Assembly: GCA_949825065.1 (NCBI GenBank)
Contig: OX463844.1
Span: 31,299,632 to 31,363,631, forward strand
Length of the DNA stretch: 64,000 bases
Direction of reading: 5' to 3'
Source of the DNA: Odontocerum albicorne
Taxonomy: Eukaryota > Arthropoda > Insecta > Trichoptera > Odontoceridae
The notes under the pieces were generated by a model. It was not told the origin of the DNA, searched no databases, and saw nothing but the letters and a program-made list of their open reading frames with translations. The translations under genes were made by a program, and so were the position numbers. Below, one piece after another: positions 24,040 to 34,200 of this stretch; position 1 is the first letter of the stretch; every line of letters begins with the position of its first letter.

Positions 24040-24305
24040 CATGAATTGAGAAGAATACTCGTACACGTACTATATGTGGTGACAATGCGAAAAATACTAA
24101 CAAAACTAATATATTGTACAAATGTGAGTAAAATGCATGGTAGGGGAATAACAAGAAAAGTATGGTTGGATCGAGTGAATGATATTTTTAAAGCAAAAGT
24201 CAGAGAAATCGTAGTAGTGGTATGAGAAGTCGAGGAAGCGAAAATATGTGTCGCGATATGAAAGTATGTCGCTTTGTCCTCACTACCTTTCCCGACAGTG
24301 AAATG
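24040..24305 (+). pseudogene. LINE family 2, 3' end running into (TA)n
   Basis: Conceptual reading gives [20 protein letters not shown], then [15 protein letters not shown], then EEAKICVAI, then [10 protein letters not shown]. This is the family-2 order LTK.IY..NVS..GRG.PRKVWLD.VN.I, VEEAK..C and SAYP..EMA. The coding end is followed after about ten bases by the long TA microsatellite, so the array may have grown from the element's 3' tail. Stops and small shifts make the copy dead. Near 24,056 a TACTCGTA octamer sits in the decayed upstream part. Confidence 0.68.
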
Positions 24306-24313
24306 GCGTGATG

Positions 24314-25208
<895 letters not shown>

Positions 25209-25475
25209 TTTAGTATTACTCTTTCGTTGTATACAATACAACCTGGTGGGCTTATTGGCATGTAGCAATCTCTTTAAACCAATCAGTAAGATGTTTACAC
25301 ATTCAAGATGTTTACACATTCAAGATGTTTACACATTCAAGATGTTTAAACATTGCTTAAGTGAAAACCAGACTGGAACAGTTTTAAAAATAAAAATGTG
25401 GGTAGCATCAGGAATTGGCCGCTTAACCCGGGGTTAGAAGACAGGCGTCTTATCAACAAGGCTACGGAGGACGTC
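25209..25475 (-). repeat. SINE-A copy carrying an internal 17-bp tandem array
   Basis: On the minus strand the head begins GACGTCCTCCGTAGCCTTGT, with an A box in GTAGCCTTGTTG. The family words CCAGTCTGGTTTTCACTTAA and AGGTTGTATTGTATACAACG follow. The B-box region is altered (CCGGGTTAAGCGGCC). Between the CACTTAA word and the TGGTTTAAAGAGATTGC word, AAGATGTTTACACATTC is repeated about four times (25,288-25,351), where other copies have a single related AACATCTT word. Confidence 0.78.
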
Positions 25476-26109
25476 AAAATTGACAGTTCTTCTCAAAGAA
25501 ATTCTAGTTTCAGTTTCATTGTTCAGGCAATGCAATATGTAATTAAAACAACACCTGTACGAAAAAGGAAATATTTCTCTCTTAAAGTTAAAATATTTTA
25601 TGTAGGAAAATATGTAAATGGAGAAATATATTTGATGTTAAGTATCTTATCTAAAGTAAAATAAACATTTTTTACTCGTGTAGCTCGAAATATTCATAGA
25701 AGTCAAAGGAATTGATGTGTTTTTTTATTTGTTCTAGGATGTCAAAAATATTTATGCTAAATGTGTTTTTATTATTTCTCATTGCGATAAAATGCTTCTC
25801 ATATCTTAATTGAAATTGCTCAGTGTTTAAACAAGCGATCTTATGATAAGAGTTTGTGATTAAATTGAAATAGTTTAGGATTTAAACAAGTGATCTTATA
25901 AGAGTTTAAAATTAAAATGGACTTGTTATTTATATTAACCTATGTTTTTGATTACTTTTATGATATTTAAAGTATTAAAAAGAACTGGTATTTGACATAA
26001 AATGAACCCAATAATAAATAAAAACAATTATCCCAAGTACTCTTTTTTTTTATTTTGAATTTCGACAGCTTTATAAAGTTTGCAAAATAAGTAACTTAAC
26101 ATACGAGTA
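25476..26109. other. no gene; short direct repeat
   Basis: Near 25,810-25,910 a segment containing AAACAAG.GATCTTAT and GAGTTT is duplicated imperfectly at about 55-bp spacing. No coding region was recognised. Confidence 0.45.
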
Positions 26110-26300
26110 CATACGTACCATGATCTCAGATTCTTTTTGGGGTAAGCAGAAAGAACATATGTCTACGTCTTTCTATCCATGCACACAGTTCATTCTTCCA
26201 CATTTATAGATCTCCTAATAATGCTCTCATCTTTCTTATACTTCTTATCTTTCCCTCAATTAAAAGTTCTGTTTCCATTCTTTCCTCGGACTACGTTTTC
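26110..26300 (-). pseudogene. LINE family 2, 3' end fragment
   Basis: The minus strand reads ETELLIEGKIRSIRKMRA, then after a shift MWKNELCAWIERR, then a terminal block with TCTTTCTGCTTACCCCAAAA that corresponds to LSAYP. The sequence ends ATCATGGTACGTATGT, nearly the same as the end of the fragment at 59,140-59,230. This suggests a shared LINE 3' untranslated end. Confidence 0.5.
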
Positions 26301-26923
26301 TTCGCTTCATTAATTTCAGACATATTTATTTGTTTTGTAAGATTTAACATAAAACTGTACTGTGTTCTATCATTTTTGGAATCTTTGATTTTTTTGTTAT
26401 ACAGTTTTAAGTTCACCTTTGATTGTTTTCCTACTGTAACTCACCTTTCAATCTCTTTCTCTTTCTTAATATCTCTGATGATTTACTTATTTATGAAATG
26501 TTAAAATATACGAACCCCGGCAAAGGAAATTTGTTGATCCCTGCTACACGAGTATACTGTTTATTTATACTTAAAACACAGGGTTGTTTTAAAACACACT
26601 CCAGTTATTATTCTGCTTTGCTTTAGGAGTTTAACTTTGCCTTAAGAAACACTTCAAGTTTTCAACATGTTTAAACTTTGTGTTTCTCGCCAAACTTGAG
26701 ATGTACTTCTTCGTAAGAGGAAGTATGATGACTTTCATAGGAATCATTAGAATATATATGACTCAAAATTTTCAACACAAATATAATTTTTATAATATAA
26801 TTAATTGATATTTTACAGCAATTACAACTTTACTAAAAAAACATTTTCAGTGAAATGCAGTAAACAATTATAATAAAAATTCTCGTAAATGGGTAATTAA
26901 TATAGCTACCCGTACGTTTAGAT
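26301..26923. other. no gene recognised
   Basis: The DNA is AT-rich. One ACGAGTA at 26,548 lies in this stretch. GTTTAGAT at 26,916-26,923 is the left target-site copy of the following hAT element. Confidence 0.55.
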
Positions 26924-27311
26924 CAGGTCTGGCCCTCCCAAATTGCCCCACGGGCCAGACATAAATAAGAATAATTGCAAATTTTGTTCTAATATTTTTT
27001 TCGATTTCTGGCTTTACAACGAAATTCGTACTTATTAATATTTTGTAGGTGATTGAATTTGGATGGAGAGGTACACAGAAATTGTTCAATCAGTGTAAAA
27101 CTGAAAAAAAAAATGATACTACAACTAAATATGAAAAGAAAACATGTATTGAACCAACAACAAAATGTATTTGTATGTTAATATAATGACGTAGAATTCT
27201 AAGTTATTAATTCGAAAATATATTTGTGTGATAATAAAAAAAACCTGATTCATCATATATGACCGCGGGCCACACTTTATAGAGCTGCGGACCGTGGGTT
27301 GGCCAGTCCTG
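26924..27311. mobile_element. hAT-type MITE, 388 bp, with 8-bp target duplication
   Basis: The left end begins CAGGTCTGGCCCTCCC. The right end, reverse-complemented, begins CAGGACTGGCCAACCC. The first 11 bases match at 10 positions. The flanks are GTTTAGAT (26,916-26,923) and GTTTAGAG (27,312-27,319), a 7-of-8 direct repeat. Eight-base target duplications with CAG-starting inverted ends are the mark of hAT elements. GGGCC words sit inside both ends (CACGGGCCAGA and GCGGGCCACA). There is no transposase, so it is a non-autonomous element. I saw no partner in the window. Confidence 0.82.
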
Positions 27312-27319
27312 GTTTAGAG

Positions 27320-27524
27320 AGTAGGTTTCTCTAAAACACTTAACTTGAGAATCGAACCCACTTTTATTGAAATAATAAAAATAATACAGTCTATGTTCTG
27401 TTTCTCATTTTAGTTTCATTTGTCAGTCTTAATGTTCTGTTATTAATAAGTATGCATGGTTCATAATAATGATTGTTTTAATATTTCCATAACTAAATAT
27501 CAACGCGTTAAAGTATTGCCATTT
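27320..27524. other. no gene; isolated B-box-like word
   Basis: On the minus strand GTGGGTTCGATTCTCAAG (near 27,336-27,353) is a good Pol III B box. No A box was found at the right distance, so a SINE head is only possible. Confidence 0.3.
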
Positions 27525-27701
27525 CGAAAATGAGCAAGATTGCTTGCTGTAATGCTGCAGTTATAATGGTTGGAGACTGAAAGCGAAAATGAGCAAGATT
27601 GCTTGCTGTAATGCTGCAGTTATAATGGTTGGAGACTGAAAGCGAAAATGAGCAAGATTGCTTGCTGTAATGCTGCAGTTATAATGGTTGGAGACTGAAA
27701 G
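27525..27701. repeat. 59-bp minisatellite, 3 identical copies
   Basis: Three units, each starting CGAAAATGAGCAAGATTGCT, follow with no difference that I could see. Each contains the inverted repeat GCAAG-ATTG-CTTGC and a CTGCAG site. Perfect identity implies a very recent expansion or homogenisation, or an assembly effect. Confidence 0.93.
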
Positions 27702-30700
27702 CGAAAGTATTTTTTATTTTGTGAACACATTTTGAACTAAGAACCAAATGAGTTCTGTCAATTTTGACGGCATCAATCGGTTCAATATAAGTGAAAAGAG
27801 TATGAAATTAAAACGGGTTTTAAAAAAAAGCAATTTACCTATTTCAAATGCATCGTTTTGACTGTACCATGCATATTTAAATCTCAAGTTAAAGTTAAAT
27901 TCTATATTAATACTCATAGCAGGAATAATCAAGTGATTTTTCCCATTATTTTTTTCACTTAATCACTCAATACAGCAGACTGCAGAGGTGTTCGCTTTTG
28001 CCAGTCCCCCAACTCAAGCTGGTATGACTTGCAAGAACCTAATGAGCCCCATGAAAAGAAGAGAATGTCTTCTGGTTTAGCTCTAAAGCTCTGGACCACG
28101 ATGACTTAACGTATTGTTACTGAAACAGACTTCCACACCATTTCACTTTTATCTGTATTGTTTCGAGACTCGACGATGCTGAATATATTTTTTTCTAATT
28201 GATTAAAACTTTTTTTAAATTTATTTTTAAGTAAATCTAATTATCGAATATTTTTATTTAGAAGCGATTAAACTCAACACATTTTGCATCTTCTATTTAA
28301 AAACAAAATGAAATTATTTTTTAACGTTTTGTGTCAATTATACTTTTGTTGTGTATGCAGTATATGTTATGTACCTGGTAGTTATAAGTAATCAACATTT
28401 GTTGAACATAAAAAAATAAAGAAAAGGTTTATTATTTCTGTCGATTTTCATTCGTTTCACCAACTAAGAGTGAATAAATAAAGGATATAGAAATATCAAA
28501 GCGTTTAATTTTGATTTCTCTATTAAGATGAAATTTTGTACCACCATAAAGAAGTATTGTTTAGTTTGATAGTCATAATTTTTTTATTAAATGTCAATGC
28601 TTTAAAATCAAATTAATTACAGGAAGCCAACGTAGTGCTGTATCGTCGAAACCTCAATTTTTGTAACTTGACTTAATCCGTACAAGTTTGTGAGTTGGTT
28701 CTGTTGAAATAATAATGAAGGTGGTTTGTGGATAAAATAAGAGAGCAACGTCTCAGTGTTGTTTTATCTTAGATCTGCTTGTTTAATATTGTAATACCTC
28801 TGTTAGATAATAACCAAAATGTATTGTTACGTGACTTTATTGCGATATTTCTTGGCATCACACTAACGTGAGAGAGGTGAATGACCCAGCCGAGTTCTTG
28901 CAACATTATACCTACATCAATATTAGATTTGAAGAACTCGTAAATAGTACGAAAAGACATTTAGTTTTATGTTTTTTTTTATGGTGAATGGTTTATTTTA
29001 TCACAAATTAGTGATAGTTTGATGATCTATTATTACTAAAATTTCTATAAAAAAAACTATTACGTAAACATAAAATTATTAAGGAGTAAACGTATAATTA
29101 TCGAATAGAATTGGATAATATGATAAATTAAGTATGAACGAGCAGTTGAACTAAATATATTGTTTATTTAATTCATAATCAAAACAATGGTTTAGCTAGC
29201 CTTATATTTTTTCACAAACCAAGAATTAATGTTAAGTAAAAAAGAAAAATATATATCTAGTCCCTCGATACGTCTCAATTTGATGTCGAGAGGATTCAGA
29301 AGTGTTTGATACAGTAAAATGTTACACTTTTAAATAAATTTACAAGATATTCTGACAAAAATGTAAGATAATCCAAAAACCACCTTTTCAAATAGAAAAT
29401 CAAACCATATACGAGTATTAGACTTTTCAAAAGATTAAGCTCACTTTATAAATTGCAAATTAAGTTGTTACATACAACCTTAAACAGCAAACTGTGTTAC
29501 AAACTTAAAAAATAATCTTACATATCAACTACATTTTAACGATCTTCAGAAGAAAACATTTCTTATTAAGTCATATACTTATAACCATGTTCAAGACGAT
29601 AATTTTCTAACCATTTCTCGAGTTCTTTCATATAACATTTTATATTCTTCTGACGGATGGAGAGTTTCTACGTCTTTCGTCTGGATAATTCTAAGTTCAA
29701 CGAGCCATTAAACTGGGTTAAGGAATTTTCACATTCATATTATATAGCCATCACGTAAAATATTTGCATACGGAGATAATATTAACTTTTAATATTGTTC
29801 TCCATGAGAATATGCTTCATTATAAATAATGTCTGCTACGTTTTGATTGTCAAATTACGTAGGAAAAAGTACAAGTCGTGACTCAAATAAAATAAAGCCG
29901 AGCAAAGACAACTTTATTATTATAAACGATTAAAATAAGACATTTTTCAACTTTAAACTACAGTTTATAAAACATAAATGCCCAAAGAACTTTTTATATG
30001 CGACTCGCTTAATTTAAATATATTTCAAAATATTGGAGAAAATTTAATGTGTGGAATTTTCTGTGTAATTAATTCCCTTCATATTTTCTTACTGATTTTT
30101 GAAATGATAGAAACAGCTCCAACATAACTTTAAGTGCACACAAGGTCAATTTTACTGATTGATTTATGAATAAAATATTATACTATTCTAAATGTTTTTT
30201 TGATAACGCAGTCTATTTTTTTATAAAAGATTAATTACCAAAATGCGAAAACATACTTCATGTTCTTATCGGTTATTTTGAAGCAAAGGTATGGAAGTAG
30301 ATAACATACAAACGTTATCAGTTTATACAAGGGTAGTCAAATGAAGCAGTTAATGATATTTCTTTGTTTATTTAATAATAACAAATTTTCACTTCAAAAA
30401 TTGACCTTATAAAAAATAAAGTGTAATAATTACTTTAATGATGAGTATGAACACATTTGATATAAAAAAAAACGTATCTTAGCATACAAACGAAAGAAAC
30501 CGATTTGTTTATTTAAAAAGCTATACGAAATAAACTGGTTTAAGTTTGAATTGGTATTCTGATTATATGTCTCCTCTTTCAACAATTTTTTATGGCAAAT
30601 TTTCATTTTGATTACTTGAAACTTTATTTTAACATAGCTACTTAGTTCTAATATCGTTTTATGGTGAATTACATGAAATTTCTCGCTGATGCAACCAATA

Positions 30701-31919
30701 AATGCACTTAAGATTTCTTCGAAATGGAAACTGATAATTTTACTATCCATTTAAATGCATCTAAAATGTCCGTTGTAAAAATTGCTGCTTTTGCCCGTTA
30801 AAGGTATTTTTTGCACCGACAGCGCGACGCTATAAAGACTTTGATGACAGCAAAAGCTTTATGCAATATACCAGCTGAAATAATATCATTTCATTGGTCA
30901 TAAAGAATGTGTTTTTCTGATGTTTTTCAGCGACGCGAATATAAATATCTCCTAACGACCGCGAACTTTTATGATTTAGAACCACAAAGAGAAATAAAAT
31001 TACCTCATTGCTTTTGGTAACCATTTCTCATCGTCGTAAATTATTTCCATATCACTTCGGGAGTCTGCTTGTTTAGCTAATATTCTCGTAGTTTACTCAA
31101 ATAAATGGATTACAACAATATCTTGTTTTGGTTACATCAGATTTTATTTTTCAAGAAAATTGCCTAATTTGTTACATTAATAATTTTAATCTTGAATAAA
31201 TGCCACTTTATGTCATTTCTGTATTATCTACAAAAAGTAAGTAAAATTTATGTTGATGATAAACAAAAAAAAATTTAATGGATTCTAAGATGACTTAGTT
31301 TTTTTTTATAAATGGGGGATTTTAATTAATTCGGTTTGATTATTCAAAAATAAGGATATTTGATAGATTTCATCCTTAAAGTATTCGAATTCCAAGTTTT
31401 TATGCGATCAATTCATTTACCTAATAAGTTTATTTGTCTAGTGTTCAGTATTCCATGTTTCAATTAATGATTACATTGTGATTATATTTTTTATACATTA
31501 AAAATAGCCTTTTCCCCTGAAATAGATGCCTAAAATGAAACATTAAATTTTACTCTCAAGCGAAGTCAATTTCAAATTCAGTTATAAAATATACTTATCA
31601 CAATTTTTCGAGTGTTGAATATTGTGATATACTAAATTTGTACTGTTGAAAATGGAATATTCATGTTGGTACGATTGCACATGTTGGCAAGACTAGTGGG
31701 CGCGGCCGAAATGTGCGTGTGAGTTTTATCGATAGATCCCAGCAGAATAAAACCTGTCTAGCTCATATTAACATCAATTCTAATCTTGTATCTTGTCTGC
31801 ACTTACTCGTATAGAATTGTGACAGTATCCCGTGTATTATTTTGATTTACTTCACCAGTATTCAAAGCTTACCATGTACACATATATTCATTTAAACTTT
31901 CGCTATTCCAATTAACAGT
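27702..31919. other. long AT-rich stretch, no gene recognised
   Basis: ORFs up to 106 codons exist, but they are rich in Asn, Ile, Lys, Phe and Tyr and show no motif. A patch at 27,970-28,110 is less AT-rich but unassigned. Octamers lie at 29,410 and 31,804. Confidence 0.6.
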
Positions 31920-32171
31920 TTAACCCTTTCTACTCCGTTGGCGACAATATGTCGACATGGTAAATTATTTTGTAACTCCGTTGGCGACAATACGTCGCCA
32001 TATTGTACATTTGTATTGTTTACCCTTAAAAAAGGTCTAGGTACCTATTAGAACAGGTATAAACACTCTTTATCAGTTTTGCAAGGTCATTGCTACCAAT
32101 CGTACGCATTTACGTTGTTAAATTTAGTACTTACGTGTAAAACTATTTAGGTTCTTTTTTCATCCTTAAAA

Positions 32172-32288
32172 ATGGAAGAAAATTTCGAACTAAGTGAGAG
32201 TGAAGATGAGTTTATTTTCAGTATGTATGGTGACAAAAAAAGTTTAACTATGTTAGAAACAAGTGATAATCAGAGTTCTAGTGGGTAA
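32172..32288 (+). pseudogene. piggyBac transposase, N-terminal remnant
   Basis: The ATG at 32,172 opens 38 codons beginning MEENFELSESEDEF and ending in TAA (32,286-32,288). An acidic start of this kind is usual for piggyBac transposases. The frame then meets the deletion that removed the middle of the gene, including the first two catalytic aspartates. The stop lies at or close to the deletion point. The next recognisable residues belong to the C-terminal third. Confidence 0.7.
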
Positions 32289-32300
32289 TTGATAACATAT

Positions 32301-32760
32301 AAACCAGCCGTGGTACTGAACTACACGAAATCTATGGGCGGAGTGGGCCGTGCAGACGAATATGCATTCACATACTGCTTCCTTAGAAAATCTTTGAAGT
32401 GGTGGAGAAAACTTTTTTTCTGGGAGATGGAATTGTGTTCAATTAATGCTTACATCATATATAAAACTATAAAATTAAAAATAATGAAAAACCTTTGAGT
32501 CACTTGAAATTTATAAAACTCCTGGTAGACCAGCTAGTTGAAGACTTTCGTGAGCCTTCTTCGTCTGAAGTACGACTGGATTCGTCTGAAGTACAACTGC
32601 ACGTTTTGCGGAAAGGATCGAAGAGGGACTGTGTGGTGTGCTCACAGAGGAACAAAAAAAGCAAAGACACGAAACATACGAGTACTGTGACACTTGTCCT
32701 GGAAAACCTAGGATGCATTTGTGAGATTGTTTTTTCAGATATCATACGAGTACTATGAAC
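32301..32760 (+). pseudogene. piggyBac transposase, C-terminal remnant with zinc-finger-like end
   Basis: The frame from about 32,304 reads KPAVVLNYTKSMGGVGRADE, then FLRKSLKWWRKLFFW, matching the conserved piggyBac segment P..V.DYN..MGGVDR.D followed by R..KWW.K.FF. Two conserved Asp positions are Asn and Gly here, so this part is inactive as well as truncated. After a stop and a shift the cysteine-rich tail is visible: CVVC, then in another frame YCDTCPGKPRMHL, a stop, and DCFFRYHT. A 21-bp direct repeat lies within it (TTCGTCTGAAGTAC, near 32,558 and 32,579). Two TACGAGTA octamers occur 68 bp apart, at 32,677 and 32,745. The first may lengthen the spacing between the two cysteine pairs. 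Confidence 0.74.
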
Positions 32761-32985
32761 AATGATAAAATTTAAAAATATTTATATATTGTTGTTATTT
32801 TGCCTAAATAAATTAATTTATACATATATCTAATCATTTGAATGTCCATTTGCATGATACCTTTTTTATTTTATTTTTAAATAAATTTTGTCTAAAATCT
32901 ACCACTTTTGCTTGAAATTGCAAAAAAGTACAGTCGAGTTACAGGTATGTCATACAATAAAAAAATCCGGAGTTGAAAGGGTTAA

Positions 32986-33425
32986 GTGTCAATCAATACT
33001 TTTCCCTGTCGGGATAGGCAGAGAGAACAGAGTGCCGGTCTTTCCTATCTCGGTAAACGTCTTTAGCTTCCTCCACATACATAAACCTTTTCATACAATT
33101 TTTCTGACTTTCTACGTTTCGTTCTTTCAAAATATTCCCTTGATACAACCATACCTTCCTTGGTCGTCTTCTCACCCGCCTTCCACTGACATTTGCTATA
33201 AATATATTTGTTATGTTAGGCTTTCTTCATTCATACATTTCACTAGCCCAAACCGCAGCCTTAAGGTCACATTTATCCCTTATCCACTTCATTCTGAATT
33301 CTGTCATACATTTTCACCACATGTATTCTTCTCAGTGCACGCATTTAAATCTCCACATTTCACTTCCATATATCAAAGTTGGCACCAAAATATTGGTGTG
33401 TACTATCATCGTAGCCGATTAACTC
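32986..33425 (-). pseudogene. LINE family 2, C-terminal fragment
   Basis: On the minus strand the reading gives VHTNILVPTLIYGSEMW, a broken middle with CDLKAAVWASEM, then IANVSGRRVRRRPRKVWLYQ, GNILKERNVESQKNCMKRFM, YVEEAKDVYRDRKDRHSVLS and AYPDREK. This is the longest stretch of family 2 in the window and shows the C-terminal order most clearly: YGSE.W, NVSG.R.RGRPRKVW, ILKERNV, CMKR.M.VEEAK..CRDR..W.SVLSAYPD. Several stops remain. Its 3' end touches the right TTAA of the piggyBac remnant. The 197-codon ORF on the opposite strand is a shadow of it. Confidence 0.78.
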
Positions 33426-33813
33426 ATAGCATTACATTAGCGTTAAATGAGAACACAACTCTTCAGTCATGTAATATTTGACTTATATTTATAACAGCTA
33501 TAATTTTCCATTTATTGTTCCACTTTGAATACACTGTACGAGTGAGTATGCGCGCTTATCGGTGGCATTCAACTTTCTCACGGCTGTGAATGTAAATCAA
33601 CCACGAATAGCTTAATACTCTCTATGTTTACCTACATAATTTCTAAGCTAACATTAACACGTTAGACCCGCTTAAAATTTTAATTAATTTATGTTGGGTT
33701 TTAGGCTGTATATTTTGAGGGTATTACAAATCAAATAATGATACGTTATTTTAATGAAAAAAATAGTTCGACTTTATCACTTTGCAAACAATAACAAATT
33801 TTAGTGTATGTAT

Positions 33814-33960
33814 CCTACAGCAAGCAATGACCAGATTAAAGATAATTGCTTGTTCAAGTCATCATACAGCAAGCAATGACTAGATTAGAGATAATTATTT
33901 GTTCAAGCCATCATACAGCAAGTTATGACCAGATTAGAGATAATTGTTTGTTCAAGTCGG
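33814..33960. repeat. 49-bp minisatellite, 3 copies, derived from LINE family 2
   Basis: The units start CATACAGCAAG (33,814, 33,863 and 33,912) and run through TGACCAGATTAGAGATAATT to TTCAAG. The last unit reads in frame as YDQIRDNCLFKSDA and continues directly into INKGIFKRFGHIEKT. This matches the LINE segment D.IRN......D...KV.KG.L..FGHIER. The unit is therefore a piece of the LINE coding region. Because 49 is not a multiple of three, the copies fall in different frames. Confidence 0.85.
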
Positions 33961-34200
33961 ATGCTATAAATATAATTAATAAAGGAATATTTAAACGGTT
34001 TGGACATATTGAAAAAACGAGCCATAAAAAACTTATAAAATAAATATATATCTGGAATGAATGGTGTGCTAAAAGAAATTTTGACTGACAGAAAAGTATT
34101 AAGCATGAGAAACAAAAGGGCATATATGATTTAATGCATGAGTGTGGATTAGGCAAATATTGTTTGTGTAGATATGAAGATAGGAGATATGCCCTCATGC
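33961..34200 (+). pseudogene. LINE family 2, 3' fragment downstream of the 49-bp array
   Basis: Reading first INKGIFKRFGHIEKTSHKKL and then, after small shifts, NKYISGMNGVLKEI, LTDRKVLSMRNKRAYM, MSVD.ANIVCVDMKI and YALM gives the family-2 plan FGHIER, LTK.IY..VSG, VN.IL, DRKV.SMRN.RA.M..MSV.EA..VC.DR. It is continuous with the repeat array on its left, so both form one decayed LINE copy. Confidence 0.66.

Larger units (their letters stand above)
31924..32981 (+). mobile_element. piggyBac-like transposon, internally deleted
   Basis: The element is bounded by TTAA on both sides (31,920-31,923 and 32,982-32,985), the piggyBac target site. The ends are inverted copies: left CCCTTTCTACTCCG, right (reversed) CCCTTTCAACTCCG, 13 of 14 matching. 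Near the left end ACTCCGTTGGCGACAATA occurs twice (31,932 and 31,974), and the second copy extends into GGCGAC-AATAC-GTCGCC, a short hairpin. The length of 1,058 bp is less than half that of an autonomous element (about 2.4 kb). Only the first and last parts of the transposase remain, so it could move only if supplied with transposase in trans. Confidence 0.85.

Noticed and set aside
24051..24080. LINE copy in which GAGAAGAATAC and ATGTGGTGA are separated by octamer-like words
   Set aside because: It resembles a filled site relative to the copy at 32,986-33,425, but the flanks could also align to another part of the LINE, so I do not count it as proof.
32888..33481. 197-codon plus-strand ORF, one of the longest in the window
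   Set aside because: Most of it is antisense to LINE family 2, which is clearly readable on the minus strand, and its start lies inside the piggyBac element.
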